From the NCBI RefSeq assembly GCF_006346325.1, contig NZ_VDYR01000001.1, positions 2,133,501-2,197,500 of the forward strand: 64,000 nt of DNA. Reading direction: 5' to 3'. The translations under genes were made by a program, and so were the position numbers. The notes below the pieces were generated by a model that did no database searches, was not told where the DNA came from, and worked only from the letters and a program-made list of their open reading frames with translations. Below are positions 41,182 through 50,696 of the stretch, one piece after another (the stretch's first letter is position 1; every line of letters starts with the position of its first letter). The stretch is from Sphingomonas japonica (GTDB lineage: Bacteria; Pseudomonadota; Alphaproteobacteria; Sphingomonadales; Sphingomonadaceae).

Positions 41182-43272
41182 GTGCTGCGCCAGTATGAAC
41201 TCGTCGATCGGGTATTGAGCTACGATCCGGACGCCGACGAGGCGCTGCTCAATCGCGCTTATGTGTTCTCGATGCAGGCGCACGGGTCGCAGAAACGGGC
41301 ATCGGGCGACCCTTATTTCAGCCATCCGATCGAAGTCGCGGGCATCCTCACCGACCTGCACCTCGACGACGAGACGATCGCCACCGCGATCCTGCACGAC
41401 ACGATCGAGGATACTGTCGCCACGCCCGAGGTCATCCTCGCCAGGTTCGGGCCGGCGGTGGCGCGGATGGTCGACGGCGTCACCAAATTGTCGAAGATCG
41501 AGGCGCAGACCGAGAACGAGCGCGCCGCCGAGAATCTGCGCAAGTTCTTGCTGGCGATGTCCGACGACATCCGCGTGCTGCTGGTCAAGCTCGCCGACCG
41601 GCTGCACAACATGCGCACGCTCCACCACATCGCCAATCCCGACAAGCGCAAGCGCATCGCGCGCGAGACGATGGACATCTATGCCCCGCTCGCCGAGCGG
41701 ATCGGCATGTACGAGTTCATGAAGGAGATGCAGACGCTCGCCTTCCAGCAGCTTGAACCCGAAGCGTATGAATCGATCGTCAAGCGGCTCGCCGCGCTCC
41801 AGGACGAAGGCGGCGGCGACCGCATCGACAAGATCGGCAGCGGGCTCAAGCAGCTGCTTGGCCGCGCCGGGATCGAGGCCGAGGTATCGGGGCGCGAGAA
41901 GCATCCCTATTCGATCTGGAAAAAGATGTCCGAGCGCCATGTCAGCCTCGAACAGCTGTCCGACATCATGGCGTTTCGCGCGATCGTCGATACCGAGGAG
42001 GAGTGCTATCGCGCGCTCGGCATCATCCACCGCAAATGGCCGATGGTCCCGGGACGGTTCAAGGATTACATCTCGACGCCCAAGCGCAACGGCTATCGCT
42101 CGATCCACACCAGCGTCATCCATGCCGAGAATATGCGCGTCGAGATCCAGATCCGGACTCAGGCGATGCATGCCCAAGCCGAATACGGCATGGCCGCGCA
42201 CTGGGCGTACAAGCAGGATGCGGTGCGTCCCGACACGCAGGTGCGCTGGATCCGCGATCTCGTCGAGATCCTCGACAATGCCGAAAGCCCCGAGGAGCTG
42301 CTCGAACACACCCGCATGGCGATGTATCAGGATCGCATCTTCGCCTTCACCCCGCGCGGCGAGCTGCACCAGCTGCCCAAGGGCGCGACCCCGATCGACT
42401 TCGCCTATGCCGTTCATACCGATCTCGGCGACCAGGCGGTCGGCGCAAAGGTCAATGGCCGCGTCGTGCCGCTGCGCACCGAGATCGAGAATGGCGACCA
42501 GGTCCAGATCCTGCGCTCCAAGGCGCAGACGCCGCAGCCCAACTGGCTCAACTTCGCGATCACCGGCAAGGCACGCGCCGCGATCCGCCGCCATCTGCGG
42601 CACAAGGAGCGCGACGAGACCGCAAGGATGGGGCGCAAGCTCTACGACGAGATCGTCGCGCGGCTGCCGGTGCCGGTCGGCGACGACGCGCTGCGCGATG
42701 CGCTCAAGCGGCTCGGACTGTCGGACGAAGCCGCGCTGATGGAGGCGATCGCGCGCAAGACCGTCAGCGACGCCGACGTGATGGACGCGCTGATGCCCGG
42801 CTCGGCGCAGTCGCCGGACATCGAACGCCCGCCGCAGCGTCAGGCTATCTCGATCAAGGGCCTCACCCCCGGTATGGCGTTCGACCTGGCCGGGTGCTGC
42901 CGCCCGGTGCCCGGCGATCGCATCGTCGGGGTGCGCCGCCCCGATCAGCCTATCGAGGTCCATGCAATCAGCTGCGGCCGGCTGGCGCAAAGCGACGACG
43001 CCGACTGGGTCGATCTCGCCTGGGGCGACAAGGCCGAGGGCGGCACCGCGCGCATCGACATCACGCTCAAGAACGAGCCCGGCGCATTGGGCGCGGTTGC
43101 GACGATCATCGGCGCGCACAAGGCCAATATCCTCAACATCCGCCTCGACACCCGCGACACCACCTTCCACACCAACCAGATCGATCTCGAGGTCCGCGAC
43201 GCGGCGCATCTCATGCGCCTACTCGCCGCGCTGCGCGCCGCCGAGGCCGTCAGCGCCGCCGATCGCGGCTAG
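41182..43272 (+). CDS. rsh: Bifunctional (p)ppGpp synthetase/hydrolase
   Basis: The RelA/SpoT homologue sets the level of the alarmone ppGpp. The 696-residue product has the HD hydrolase domain with LHDTIED at residues 71-77, the synthetase domain near residues 230-340 (YKDYISTPKRNGYRSIHTSV-like), a TGS domain (FAFTPRGELHQLPKGATPIDFAY) and a C-terminal ACT domain. I use GTG 41182 (VLRQYELVDRV) because it matches the family start; GTG 41143 would add 13 residues. No clear ribosome site is visible, so the start is tentative. Confidence 0.94.
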   Translation: MLRQYELVDRVLSYDPDADEALLNRAYVFSMQAHGSQKRASGDPYFSHPIEVAGILTDLHLDDETIATAILHDTIEDTVATPEVILARFGPAVARMVDGVTKLSKIEAQTENERAAENLRKFLLAMSDDIRVLLVKLADRLHNMRTLHHIANPDKRKRIARETMDIYAPLAERIGMYEFMKEMQTLAFQQLEPEAYESIVKRLAALQDEGGGDRIDKIGSGLKQLLGRAGIEAEVSGREKHPYSIWKKMSERHVSLEQLSDIMAFRAIVDTEEECYRALGIIHRKWPMVPGRFKDYISTPKRNGYRSIHTSVIHAENMRVEIQIRTQAMHAQAEYGMAAHWAYKQDAVRPDTQVRWIRDLVEILDNAESPEELLEHTRMAMYQDRIFAFTPRGELHQLPKGATPIDFAYAVHTDLGDQAVGAKVNGRVVPLRTEIENGDQVQILRSKAQTPQPNWLNFAITGKARAAIRRHLRHKERDETARMGRKLYDEIVARLPVPVGDDALRDALKRLGLSDEAALMEAIARKTVSDADVMDALMPGSAQSPDIERPPQRQAISIKGLTPGMAFDLAGCCRPVPGDRIVGVRRPDQPIEVHAISCGRLAQSDDADWVDLAWGDKAEGGTARIDITLKNEPGALGAVATIIGAHKANILNIRLDTRDTTFHTNQIDLEVRDAAHLMRLLAALRAAEAVSAADRG

Positions 43273-43284
43273 CACACCCTCCCC

Positions 43285-43311
43285 CCGTTCGTTTCGAGCG
43301 AAGTCGAGAAA
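43285..43311 (+). repeat. Copy of dispersed palindromic element
   Basis: CGTTTCGAGCGAAGTCGAG, preceded by CCGTT and followed by AAA, lies 12 bases after the rsh stop. The same unit is at 13381-13404 and 22314-22335 in reverse orientation. Here it is single, without a facing partner. Confidence 0.8.
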
Positions 43312-43368
43312 CCGTGTTCGGCGCCGAATGTTATCGACAACAATGTCAGTAAGGCGTAGCTTTCCCGC

Positions 43369-43755
43369 ATGAGCCACGACCACGCCTTGTCGATCACGCC
43401 CGGCGACATCGATCACATGGGGCACGTCAACAATGCCGTGTACCTCAACTGGGTGCAGGAAGCGGTCGTCGCCTATTGGGAAAAGATCGCCCCCGCCGAA
43501 GACGTCGCCCGCCATCTGTGGGTCGCGCTGAAGCACGAGATCACCTATCGCCGCCCGGCATTCCTCGACGACACGGTCATCGCGACGGTGGTCGCCGACA
43601 AGGTCCAAGGCGCACGCGCGATGTTCACCACGCTGATCAAGCGCGGCGAGGACGTGCTTGCCGAAGTCGAGAGCAGCTGGTGCGCTTTGGACGCCGACAC
43701 CCGCCGCCCGATCCGCGTCGCCCGCGATATCGTCAGGCGCTTCATCGCCGATTGA
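43369..43755 (+). CDS. Acyl-CoA thioesterase, hotdog fold
   Basis: A 128-residue 4-hydroxybenzoyl-CoA thioesterase-like protein. DIDHMGHVNNAVYLNWVQEAV near residues 12-32 carries the catalytic Asp, and HEITYRRPAFLDDTVIATV follows. Such enzymes hydrolyse acyl-CoA thioesters; YbgC-like and FcbC-like members cannot be separated here. It precedes the glycosyltransferase gene by 40 bases. Confidence 0.9.
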   Translation: MSHDHALSITPGDIDHMGHVNNAVYLNWVQEAVVAYWEKIAPAEDVARHLWVALKHEITYRRPAFLDDTVIATVVADKVQGARAMFTTLIKRGEDVLAEVESSWCALDADTRRPIRVARDIVRRFIAD

Positions 43756-43795
43756 CCGATGACGCGGCCGTGCTGGCGCGCTACAGCCGCACGCC

Positions 43796-44818
43796 ATGCA
43801 TCGCCCCGCCCTCTCGGTCGTCGTTCCCTGCTATAACGAGGAAGCATGCCTTGCCATGCTCCATGTCCGCATCACCGGTGCGGCGCGCGCCGCGGTCGGC
43901 GACGATTACGAGATCGTGCTGGTCAATGACGGGTCGAGGGACGGCAGCTGGGCGGCGATGCAGCGGCTTGCGGCGGACGACCCCCGGCTGGTGGCGATCA
44001 ACCTGTCGCGCAACCACGGCCACCAGCTGGCGCTGACTGCCGGGCTCGACCTGTGCGCGGGCCAGCACATCCTGATCATCGACGCCGACCTTCAGGACCC
44101 GCCCGAACTGCTCGCCGACATGCTCGCCGCGATGACCGATCAGGACGCCGACGTCGTCTATGCCGTACGCCGCCGGCGCGAAGGCGAGACGCTGTTCAAG
44201 AAGCTGACCGCCGCTGCCTTCTACCGCGTGCTCGATCGCGTCACCGACACCCCGATCCCGCTCGACACCGGCGATTTCCGCCTGATGAGCAGGCGCGCGC
44301 TGGATGCGCTGCTTTCCCTGCCCGAACAGGCGCGGTTCATTCGCGGGATGGTTGCCTGGATCGGCTTTCGCCAGGTGCCGTTCCTCTACGACCGTGCCGA
44401 GCGCCACGCCGGCGAGACCAAATATCCGCTGTCGAAGATGCTGCGCTTCGCGTTCGACGCGGTCACCGGCTTTTCGACTGCCCCCTTGCGCTGGGCCAGC
44501 CATTTCGGCCTTGCGCTGTTCTTCCTGTCGTTCCTGCTGATGATCTATATCGCCATCGGCTTTTTCACCGGGTCGGCGGTGCAGGGCTGGACCTCGACGA
44601 TGCTGGTGACGGTGTTCCTGGGCGCCGTTCAGATGTTCGTGCTGGGCATGATCGGCGAGTATCTCGGGCGGCTCTATGTCGAGGCGAAGCGGCGGCCGCT
44701 CTATCTGGTCGCCGACATCGCCGGGCCGGTGCAGGGTCGGGCGACGCTCGGCTACCGCGCCGAAGCCAGCGCGATGATCGAAAGCCCGGCCGGCAGCGGC
44801 ACCCGCCCGACCAGGTGA
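43796..44818 (+). CDS. GT2 glycosyltransferase, polyprenyl-phosphate type
   Basis: A 340-residue family 2 glycosyltransferase resembling GtrB, ArnC and dolichol-phosphate mannosyltransferases, which load a sugar onto a polyprenyl phosphate. VVVPCYNEE opens the fold, DADLQDPPEL is the metal-binding motif near residue 98, and two C-terminal hydrophobic helices (about 235-255 and 268-295) anchor it. Its last 67 bases overlap the 3' end of the convergent methyltransferase gene. GtrA is encoded nearby. Confidence 0.92.
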   Translation: MHRPALSVVVPCYNEEACLAMLHVRITGAARAAVGDDYEIVLVNDGSRDGSWAAMQRLAADDPRLVAINLSRNHGHQLALTAGLDLCAGQHILIIDADLQDPPELLADMLAAMTDQDADVVYAVRRRREGETLFKKLTAAAFYRVLDRVTDTPIPLDTGDFRLMSRRALDALLSLPEQARFIRGMVAWIGFRQVPFLYDRAERHAGETKYPLSKMLRFAFDAVTGFSTAPLRWASHFGLALFFLSFLLMIYIAIGFFTGSAVQGWTSTMLVTVFLGAVQMFVLGMIGEYLGRLYVEAKRRPLYLVADIAGPVQGRATLGYRAEASAMIESPAGSGTRPTR

Positions 44819-45480
44819 CGCTCCAGCCCGAACACCTTCTCGAACACCGCATTCAGCAACTTGGGCGGCGGTGAATCGTCGCTGTCGTCCTTGCCGGTCA
44901 ACCTGCCGACCATCCGCGCCGCGACCGCCGCTGGGAACAGCAGCGAGTTGAACCAACGCAGTCCGCCATGCCGCAACCCCGCCGCGCGGATCGCGGCATC
45001 CAGGCTCGCCTTGGTATAGCGCCGCTGATGATGGTTTACGACGTCGTGCGCCGACCACATCCACGGATGCGCCGGCACGGTGATCAGGATCTTGCCGCCG
45101 GGCTTGAGCACCTCGCCCATCGCCCTCAATGCCCCGACATCGTCGGCGATATGCTCGACCACGTCGAGCACCGCGACCAGATCGTACGCGCCGCGCGCGA
45201 CCCCGCCGAGTTCGGGTAACGGCGCGGTGCCGACCGGCTTGCCCAGCCGCGCGCTGGCGATGTCGCGCGCCGCTTCGTCGATCTCGATCGCATCGACTTG
45301 CCCGAAACTCGCCAGCATCGGCAGATTGTGCCCGGTGCCGCAGCCGATCTCGAGGATGCGCGCGTCCTCGGGCAAGCCCGCTTCACGCGCAACATAGTCC
45401 GCCAGGATATCGCGCCGCGCGCGATACCACCAATGCGTCGAATCATGCGCCGCCATGCGGTCGTAGACGATGCGGTCCAT
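44752..45480 (-). CDS. Class I SAM-dependent methyltransferase
   Basis: A 242-residue methyltransferase starting at ATG 45480 (MDRIVYDRMAAHDSTHWWYRAR); an in-frame ATG at 45498 is possible. The SAM site ILEIGCGTGHNLPML lies near residues 42-56, followed by DLVAVLDVVEHI and LKPGGKILITVPAHPWMWS. It resembles methyltransferases found with GtrA and GT2 enzymes in glycan clusters. It begins two bases after gtrA and shares 67 bases, antisense, with the glycosyltransferase. Substrate unknown. Confidence 0.88.
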   Translation of the reverse strand: MDRIVYDRMAAHDSTHWWYRARRDILADYVAREAGLPEDARILEIGCGTGHNLPMLASFGQVDAIEIDEAARDIASARLGKPVGTAPLPELGGVARGAYDLVAVLDVVEHIADDVGALRAMGEVLKPGGKILITVPAHPWMWSAHDVVNHHQRRYTKASLDAAIRAAGLRHGGLRWFNSLLFPAAVAARMVGRLTGKDDSDDSPPPKLLNAVFEKVFGLERHLVGRVPLPAGLSIIALASAR

Positions 45481-45482
45481 GT

Positions 45483-45926
45483 CTAACGAAACACCCATTG
45501 CCGGTTTAGGAAAAAGGTCACTACCGGCACCAGCAGCAACCCTGGGACCAGCGGCACCCAGGCGGGCTGGCCCAGCAGGTCGGTCGCGATCCAGGTGATG
45601 ATCGCGTGCAGCCCGAGCCCTACCCCCTGCACGCCGACGAACTTCGCCTGTCGCGCACCGCCCGGCTCACGCCCGCCATGCCCCCGGAAACTCCATTTGC
45701 TGTGGAGGACATAGCCCACCGTCACCGCGACGGCGAACGCGAACGGCACTGCCAGCACCGCGTGCGCGCGCCCGAACACGAACATCGCCAGCGGCAGGTA
45801 CACCGCCGAATAGACGATCGTCGAAATGCCGCCTGCGACCAGGAACCGCGCCAGCTGCCCTGCGATCGGATGCGCCGTGATGCCGCCAGACTGTCGCCGC
45901 TCGATCGGTCGCTCCATCGCCGTCAT
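45483..45926 (-). CDS. GtrA-like polyprenyl-sugar membrane protein
   Basis: A 147-residue membrane protein with four hydrophobic helices and GtrA-family sequence: QLARFLVAGGISTIVYSAVYLPLA, VGYVLHSKWSFRG, and the end VVTFFLNRQWVFR. GtrA proteins are thought to take part in flipping polyprenyl-linked sugars. It is co-transcribed with the methyltransferase and lies near a GtrB-like glycosyltransferase. ATG 45926 is used; ATG 45914 is possible. Confidence 0.9.
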   Translation of the reverse strand: MTAMERPIERRQSGGITAHPIAGQLARFLVAGGISTIVYSAVYLPLAMFVFGRAHAVLAVPFAFAVAVTVGYVLHSKWSFRGHGGREPGGARQAKFVGVQGVGLGLHAIITWIATDLLGQPAWVPLVPGLLLVPVVTFFLNRQWVFR

Positions 45927-46031
45927 GCCTGAACTTGCCCTTTGCGCGCACTGGGATAGGGAGCGCACAGCGTGCCCCTGCGGTACAGCGTGCCTAGGCG
46001 GATCGCCGCGGTGAGGGAAGACGAATTGAAC

Positions 46032-47810
46032 ATGCAGCCACGCGTCGATCTCGCGCGCATCCTCGATCGCTACTGGGTCCGGCTGGCGCTGGCGGCGTGG
46101 GCGGCGATGGCGGCGTGGTATTTCTGGCAGCGCTGGGGCAGCATCTACTGGCTGGCGCTGAGCGACACCGACGACAATCTGCGCCTCGCCCAAGTCCGCG
46201 CCTGGCTGAACGGACAGGGCTGGTACGACCTGCGCCAGTATCGCCTCAATCCGCCCGGCGGGCTCGACATCCACTGGAGCCGCATCGTCGATCTGCCGAT
46301 CGCCGGGCTGATCCTGCTGTTCGATCTCTTCACCAGCCGTGGCTGGGCGGAGCGGCTTGCGGTCGGCATCGCGCCGCTGCTGCCGCTGGGCGTCGTCATC
46401 CTCGCGCTCGGCGCTACGGTGCGGCGGCTGGTCGCCCCCGCCGCATGGCCGTTGGCGATCCTGTTCCTGCTCGGCTGCACCGCGACGCTGCTGATGTTCA
46501 TGCCGACACGGATCGATCATCATGGCTGGCAGCTCGCCTGCCTTGCGCTGACCGTCGCCGGTCTCGCCGACCCGGCCGGGCGCCGCGGTGGCATGCTGGT
46601 CGGGGCGTCGAGCGCGGTCAGCCTCGCGATCGGGCTGGAGATGCTGCCCTATGCGGCGATGGCGGGCGCGATCCTTACGCTGCGCTGGGTGTGGGACCGC
46701 GGCGAAGCGGCGCGGCTGGCGGTGTACGGCCTGACGCTGGCGGGCGGCTCGGCGCTCGGCTTCGCGCTGTTCGCCTCCTACGCCAACCAGGCGCTGCGCT
46801 GCGACGCGCTGACCCCGGTCTGGCTCAGCGCCGTCGTCGTCGCGGGCGCGGGACTGTTCGCCATGGCGCACTGGTCGCCCGAGCGGCGCGTGCTGCGGCT
46901 GGGCATCGCGAGCGTCGCGGGCATTGCGATCGCGCTGCTGTTCGCGTTCGCCTTTCCGCAATGCCTCGGCCGTCCCGAAGGCGTGTCGGACGAACTCGCC
47001 CGCATCTGGCTCAACAATGTGCGCGAGGCCAAGCCGATCTACGCGCATCCCTTGCGCACCGCGCTGCCGATCGCGGTGCTCCCTGCGATCGGCCTGATCG
47101 GCGCGCTGCTGGCGACGTGGCAGGCACGGCGCAGCCCGGCGCTGGCGGGGTGGGCCGCGATCGCGCTGTTCACCCTGTTCGCCTGTGCGATGCTGCTGTG
47201 GCAGGTCCGTGCCGGTCCCGCGGCACAGCTGCTCGCGGTCCCCGGTGCCTGCGCACTGGCGTGGATCGTGCTGCCCTGGACGGTCAACCACCGCCTCGCG
47301 GCGGTGCGCATCGGCGGCACGCTGCTCGCGTTCCTCGCCGTCTCGGGCATGTTCGTCGGCTTCGTCGTCCGGTTCCTGCCGATCGAGCCGGCAAGTCCGC
47401 AATATACTGCCGTCGCGCGGGCGGGACGGCTGTGCGCGACCCTGCCGGCGCTGGTGCAGCTCAACCGCATTCCCGCCGCGACCCTGTTCACCCATGTCGA
47501 TCTGGGGCCGCGATTGATCGTGGCGTCGCATCACAAGGGCATCACCGGTCCCTATCACCGCAATGGCGACGCGATCCTCGACGTCCACCATGCCTTCATG
47601 GGCAGTCCCGACAATTTCCGCCGCATCGCCGCGGCGCATGGCGCAACCTATCTGCTGACCTGCCCCAACATGGCCGAGACCACCAACTACCGTGCGCGGT
47701 CGCCGAACGGCTTCTATGCCCGGCTGGCGAGGGGACAGGTGCCGGCATGGCTGACCCCGGTACCGCTGGGCCGCAACAACCCGCTCCGGCTCTGGCGGAT
47801 CGACGGCTAG
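46032..47810 (+). CDS. Large multi-pass membrane protein, GT-C/STT3-like
   Basis: A 592-residue protein from ATG 46032 with about eleven hydrophobic segments followed by a soluble C-terminal domain of about 130 residues. After the first helix, LALSDTDDNLRLAQVRAWLNG and NPPGGLDIHWSRIVDLPIAG resemble the acidic first loop of GT-C glycosyltransferases and STT3/AglB oligosaccharyltransferases. The tail is about FLPIEPASPQYTAVARAG to WRIDG. Oligosaccharyltransferase activity is not shown. It shares its stop (CTAG) with convergent marC. Confidence 0.78.
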   Translation: MQPRVDLARILDRYWVRLALAAWAAMAAWYFWQRWGSIYWLALSDTDDNLRLAQVRAWLNGQGWYDLRQYRLNPPGGLDIHWSRIVDLPIAGLILLFDLFTSRGWAERLAVGIAPLLPLGVVILALGATVRRLVAPAAWPLAILFLLGCTATLLMFMPTRIDHHGWQLACLALTVAGLADPAGRRGGMLVGASSAVSLAIGLEMLPYAAMAGAILTLRWVWDRGEAARLAVYGLTLAGGSALGFALFASYANQALRCDALTPVWLSAVVVAGAGLFAMAHWSPERRVLRLGIASVAGIAIALLFAFAFPQCLGRPEGVSDELARIWLNNVREAKPIYAHPLRTALPIAVLPAIGLIGALLATWQARRSPALAGWAAIALFTLFACAMLLWQVRAGPAAQLLAVPGACALAWIVLPWTVNHRLAAVRIGGTLLAFLAVSGMFVGFVVRFLPIEPASPQYTAVARAGRLCATLPALVQLNRIPAATLFTHVDLGPRLIVASHHKGITGPYHRNGDAILDVHHAFMGSPDNFRRIAAAHGATYLLTCPNMAETTNYRARSPNGFYARLARGQVPAWLTPVPLGRNNPLRLWRIDG

Positions 47811-48430
47811 GAAGCGATCGTCGCCGACAGCCCGTCGACCACGAACTGCGTCGCCAGCGCCGCCAGCAATACGCCCAGCAGCCGGGTGATCACCGCCTCG
47901 ATCTTCGCGCCCAGTACGCGCATCAGCGGACCGGCCAGGATCAGCGCCGCCAGCGTCACCAGCAGGATCGTCGCCATCGCGCCCAGGATCACCAGAGCCG
48001 CGGTCATGCCGCTGTTCTGCGACGTCAGCAGCATCACCGACGCGATCGATCCCGGCCCTGCGATCATCGGCATCGCCATCGGGAACGCCGCGACATCCTC
48101 GACCTCGGGGTCGTCGATCACCTGCTGCGCGCGGTCCTCGCGGCGCTGGGTGCGCTTTTCGAACACCATTTCCAGCGCGATCAGGAACAGCATGATGCCG
48201 CCCGCGATCCGGAATGCGTCGAGGCTGACGTGAAGCGCGCGCAGCAGATCCTCGCCGAATAGCGCGAAGCCGAGTAGGATCGCACCCGCGATCAGCACCG
48301 CGCGCACCGCCATCCCGCGCCGCTGCGACGGTGACGCGCTGGTGGTCAGCCCGGCATAGATCGGCGCGCACCCCGGCGGATCGATGACGACGAAGAACGT
48401 GACCAGTGCTGACACGTACAATTCGATCAC
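47807..48430 (-). CDS. MarC family inner-membrane protein
   Basis: A 207-residue, six-helix membrane protein of the MarC family (UPF0056). [21 protein letters not shown] at the N-terminus and [20 protein letters not shown] are hallmarks. The family has no proven transport substrate and its link to antibiotic resistance was withdrawn. GTG 48430 overlaps the folD stop, so the two are co-translated. The loop between the halves (residues about 100-125) is highly charged. Confidence 0.92.
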   Translation of the reverse strand: MIELYVSALVTFFVVIDPPGCAPIYAGLTTSASPSQRRGMAVRAVLIAGAILLGFALFGEDLLRALHVSLDAFRIAGGIMLFLIALEMVFEKRTQRREDRAQQVIDDPEVEDVAAFPMAMPMIAGPGSIASVMLLTSQNSGMTAALVILGAMATILLVTLAALILAGPLMRVLGAKIEAVITRLLGVLLAALATQFVVDGLSATIAS

Positions 48431-49317
48431 GGGCCGATCCCGTCGAACGCCGCCGCGTCGTAGTCGATACCGTCGCGGCGATGCGCGGCGACCAGCGTGT
48501 TGCGCAGCAGGCATGCGATCGTCATCGGCCCGACCCCGCCCGGCACCGGCGTGATCGCGCTCGCCACCATCGCCGCACCGCCGAAGTCGACGTCGCCGAC
48601 CAGGCCGTCTTCGGTACGATTGATGCCGACGTCGATCACTACCGCGCCCGGCTTGATCCACTCGCCCTTGACGAAATTGGCGCGCCCCACGGCCGCGACG
48701 ACGATGTCGGCGCGGTGGACGTGCCCGGGCAGGTCGTGCGTGCGCGAATGCGCGATGGTGACGGTACAGCTTTCCGCGGTCAGCAGCGCCGCCATCGGCT
48801 TGCCGACGATGTTCGATCGCCCGATCACGATCGCGTCCTTGCCCGACAGGTCGCCCAGCTGGTCCTTGAGCAGCATCGCGCAGCCCAGCGGCGTGCACGG
48901 CACGAACCCCGGCAGACCGGTCGCCAGCCGCCCAGCATTGACCGGATGGAACCCGTCGACATCCTTGTCGGGATCGATCGCCAGCAGCACCCTGGCAGCA
49001 TCGATATGTCCCGGCAGCGGCAGCTGGACGAGGATGCCGTCGACCGCAGCGTCGGCGTTGAGCCGCTCGACCAGCGCGATCAGGCTCGCTTCGTCGATAT
49101 CGGCGGGCAGGCGGTGTTCGAAGCTCTCCATCCCCGCCGCGACCGTCGCCTTGCCCTTCGATCGCACATAGACCGCCGAGGCCGCGTCCTCGCCGACCAG
49201 CACCACCGCCAGCCCGGGCACGCGCCCGGCCGCGGCGCGGAACCGCGCCACGCCCTCGCCCACCCGCGCGCGCAGGCGCAGCGCGAACGCCTTGCCGTCG
49301 ATCAGTTCGGCGGTCAC
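48427..49317 (-). CDS. folD: Methylenetetrahydrofolate dehydrogenase/cyclohydrolase
   Basis: FolD interconverts methylene-, methenyl- and formyl-tetrahydrofolate. The 296-residue product has [21 protein letters not shown] with the catalytic Lys, [24 protein letters not shown], and the cofactor region [20 protein letters not shown] 49317 is used, with GGAAG seven bases upstream. It sits between yggT and marC in one minus-strand run. Confidence 0.97.
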   Translation of the reverse strand: MTAELIDGKAFALRLRARVGEGVARFRAAAGRVPGLAVVLVGEDAASAVYVRSKGKATVAAGMESFEHRLPADIDEASLIALVERLNADAAVDGILVQLPLPGHIDAARVLLAIDPDKDVDGFHPVNAGRLATGLPGFVPCTPLGCAMLLKDQLGDLSGKDAIVIGRSNIVGKPMAALLTAESCTVTIAHSRTHDLPGHVHRADIVVAAVGRANFVKGEWIKPGAVVIDVGINRTEDGLVGDVDFGGAAMVASAITPVPGGVGPMTIACLLRNTLVAAHRRDGIDYDAAAFDGIGP

Positions 49318-49331
49318 TCCGGCGCTTCCGG

Positions 49332-49634
49332 TCAGATCGCGTACGGCGCGGTCGCGCGGTACGCGGCGGGCAGCAGCACGCTGTCGAGGATGAGGATGAT
49401 CAGCAACACGACCATCGGCGACAGATCGAGCGTGCCGAAATCGGGCAGGATGCGGCGGATCGGCCGATAGACCGGCTCGGTCAGCCGATCGAGCCCGGTC
49501 CACAGCGAGCGCACGAAATCGTTCGACATGTTGATGACGTTGAACATCATCAGCCACGACAGGATCACCTGGACGATGATGATCCACCACGCGACGTTGA
49601 CGAGGATCGAGATGATGTCGAGGATCAGGTTCAA
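49332..49634 (-). CDS. YggT family membrane protein
   Basis: A 100-residue protein of the YggT (CCB3/YlmG-like) family with two hydrophobic stretches, [18 protein letters not shown] and [22 protein letters not shown], and the loop [29 protein letters not shown] typical of the family. TTG 49634 is the likely start, with CGGAGA seven bases upstream and no better codon. Family roles include membrane protein organisation; specific function unknown. Confidence 0.9.
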   Translation of the reverse strand: MNLILDIISILVNVAWWIIIVQVILSWLMMFNVINMSNDFVRSLWTGLDRLTEPVYRPIRRILPDFGTLDLSPMVVLLIILILDSVLLPAAYRATAPYAI

Positions 49635-49703
49635 GCGCGGTCTCCGTGGGCGTCGCCTAGCGAGTAGCGGAAACCCCGCTAGCGCTTCAAGGTAGGAAGC
49701 GCG

Positions 49704-50603
49704 CTACTTGCGCACCAGCGTGCCCGCCCCTTGCCGCGTGAAGATTTCCAGCAGCATCCCGTGCGGCGTGCGCCCGTCGAGGATGACTGCGGCGTCCACG
49801 CCCGCCTCGACCGCCTTGACGCAGGTCTCTACCTTGGGGATCATTCCGCCCGAAATCGTGCCATCGGCCCTGAGCGCCGCGATCTGCGCCCCATCCAGGT
49901 CGGTCAGCAGTTCGCCGTCCTTGGCGAGCACGCCCGGCACGTCGGTCAGCAGGAAAAAGCGCGACGCCTGCATCGCGCCTGCGATCGCGCCCGCCATCGT
50001 GTCGGCATTGACGTTGTAAGTGTGGCCGTCGGCGCCCAGCGCTACCGGCGCGACCACGGGGATAAAATCCTCGCGCAGCAGCGTGGTCAGGATCGTCGCA
50101 TCGACCGCGACCGGCTCGCCGACGAAGCCTAGATCGACATGCCGCTCGATCCCCTGGGTGCGGTCGGCCGTGGCGCGCCGGACCTTTTCGGCGACGACCA
50201 GATTGGCGTCCTTGCCCGAAATCCCCACCGCGCGGCCCCCGGCGGCGGCGATCCATGCGACGATTTCCTTGTTGATCTTGCCCGCCAATACCATCTCGGC
50301 GACTTCCGCAGTGTCGGCATCGGTCACGCGCAGCCCATCGACGAAGCTCGATTCGACTCCCAGCCGCTTGAGCATCGCGCCGATTTGCGGCCCGCCGCCA
50401 TGCACCACCACCGGATTGATGCCGACGGCCTTGAGCAGCACCACATCCTCGGCGAAGTCCCGCGCCAACTCGGGATCGCCCATCGCGTGCCCGCCATATT
50501 TCACGACGAAGGTCGATCCGGCATAGCGCTGCAGATAGGGCAGCGCCTCGGTCAGCGTCTCCGCCTTGGCAAGCATCGCGGGATCGGGGGCGTGGTTGGT
50601 CAT
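49704..50603 (-). CDS. argB: Acetylglutamate kinase
   Basis: ArgB phosphorylates N-acetylglutamate, the second step of arginine synthesis. From ATG 50603 the product is 299 residues with [12 protein letters not shown] near residue 30, [13 protein letters not shown] near residue 65, and [30 protein letters not shown] at the end. Several upstream in-frame codons exist but the chosen start gives normal length. Divergent from the ArsR gene by 92 bases. Confidence 0.96.
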   Translation of the reverse strand: MTNHAPDPAMLAKAETLTEALPYLQRYAGSTFVVKYGGHAMGDPELARDFAEDVVLLKAVGINPVVVHGGGPQIGAMLKRLGVESSFVDGLRVTDADTAEVAEMVLAGKINKEIVAWIAAAGGRAVGISGKDANLVVAEKVRRATADRTQGIERHVDLGFVGEPVAVDATILTTLLREDFIPVVAPVALGADGHTYNVNADTMAGAIAGAMQASRFFLLTDVPGVLAKDGELLTDLDGAQIAALRADGTISGGMIPKVETCVKAVEAGVDAAVILDGRTPHGMLLEIFTRQGAGTLVRK

Positions 50604-50660
50604 TTGCGGGCCAATAGCGGGACTCGCCCGCTCGTGAAAGCAAAGCATCGTCAACGCCGC

Positions 50661-50696
50661 TTGACTCATTTCGACGTTTAGCTAAATGTCACATCA
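50661..50696 (+). promoter_or_regulatory. Predicted promoter and operator of the ArsR-family gene
   Basis: TTGACT (50661-50666) and TAAATG (50683-50688) are 16 bases apart. Between and over the -10 lies GACGTTTAGCTAAATGTC (50673-50690), a palindrome with a single mismatch. The expected start of transcription (about 50695) coincides with the ATG at 50696, and no ribosome site is present, so the mRNA should be leaderless. The palindrome is the likely self-repression site. Confidence 0.6.

Noticed and set aside
13327..43311. CRISPR-like repeats
   Set aside because: The repeats are dispersed over 30 kb in both orientations and never form a spaced array.
45483..48371. A 962-codon open minus-strand frame
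   Set aside because: Only its last 147 codons (GtrA) look like protein; the remainder is antisense of the GT-C gene and has the composition of a shadow frame.
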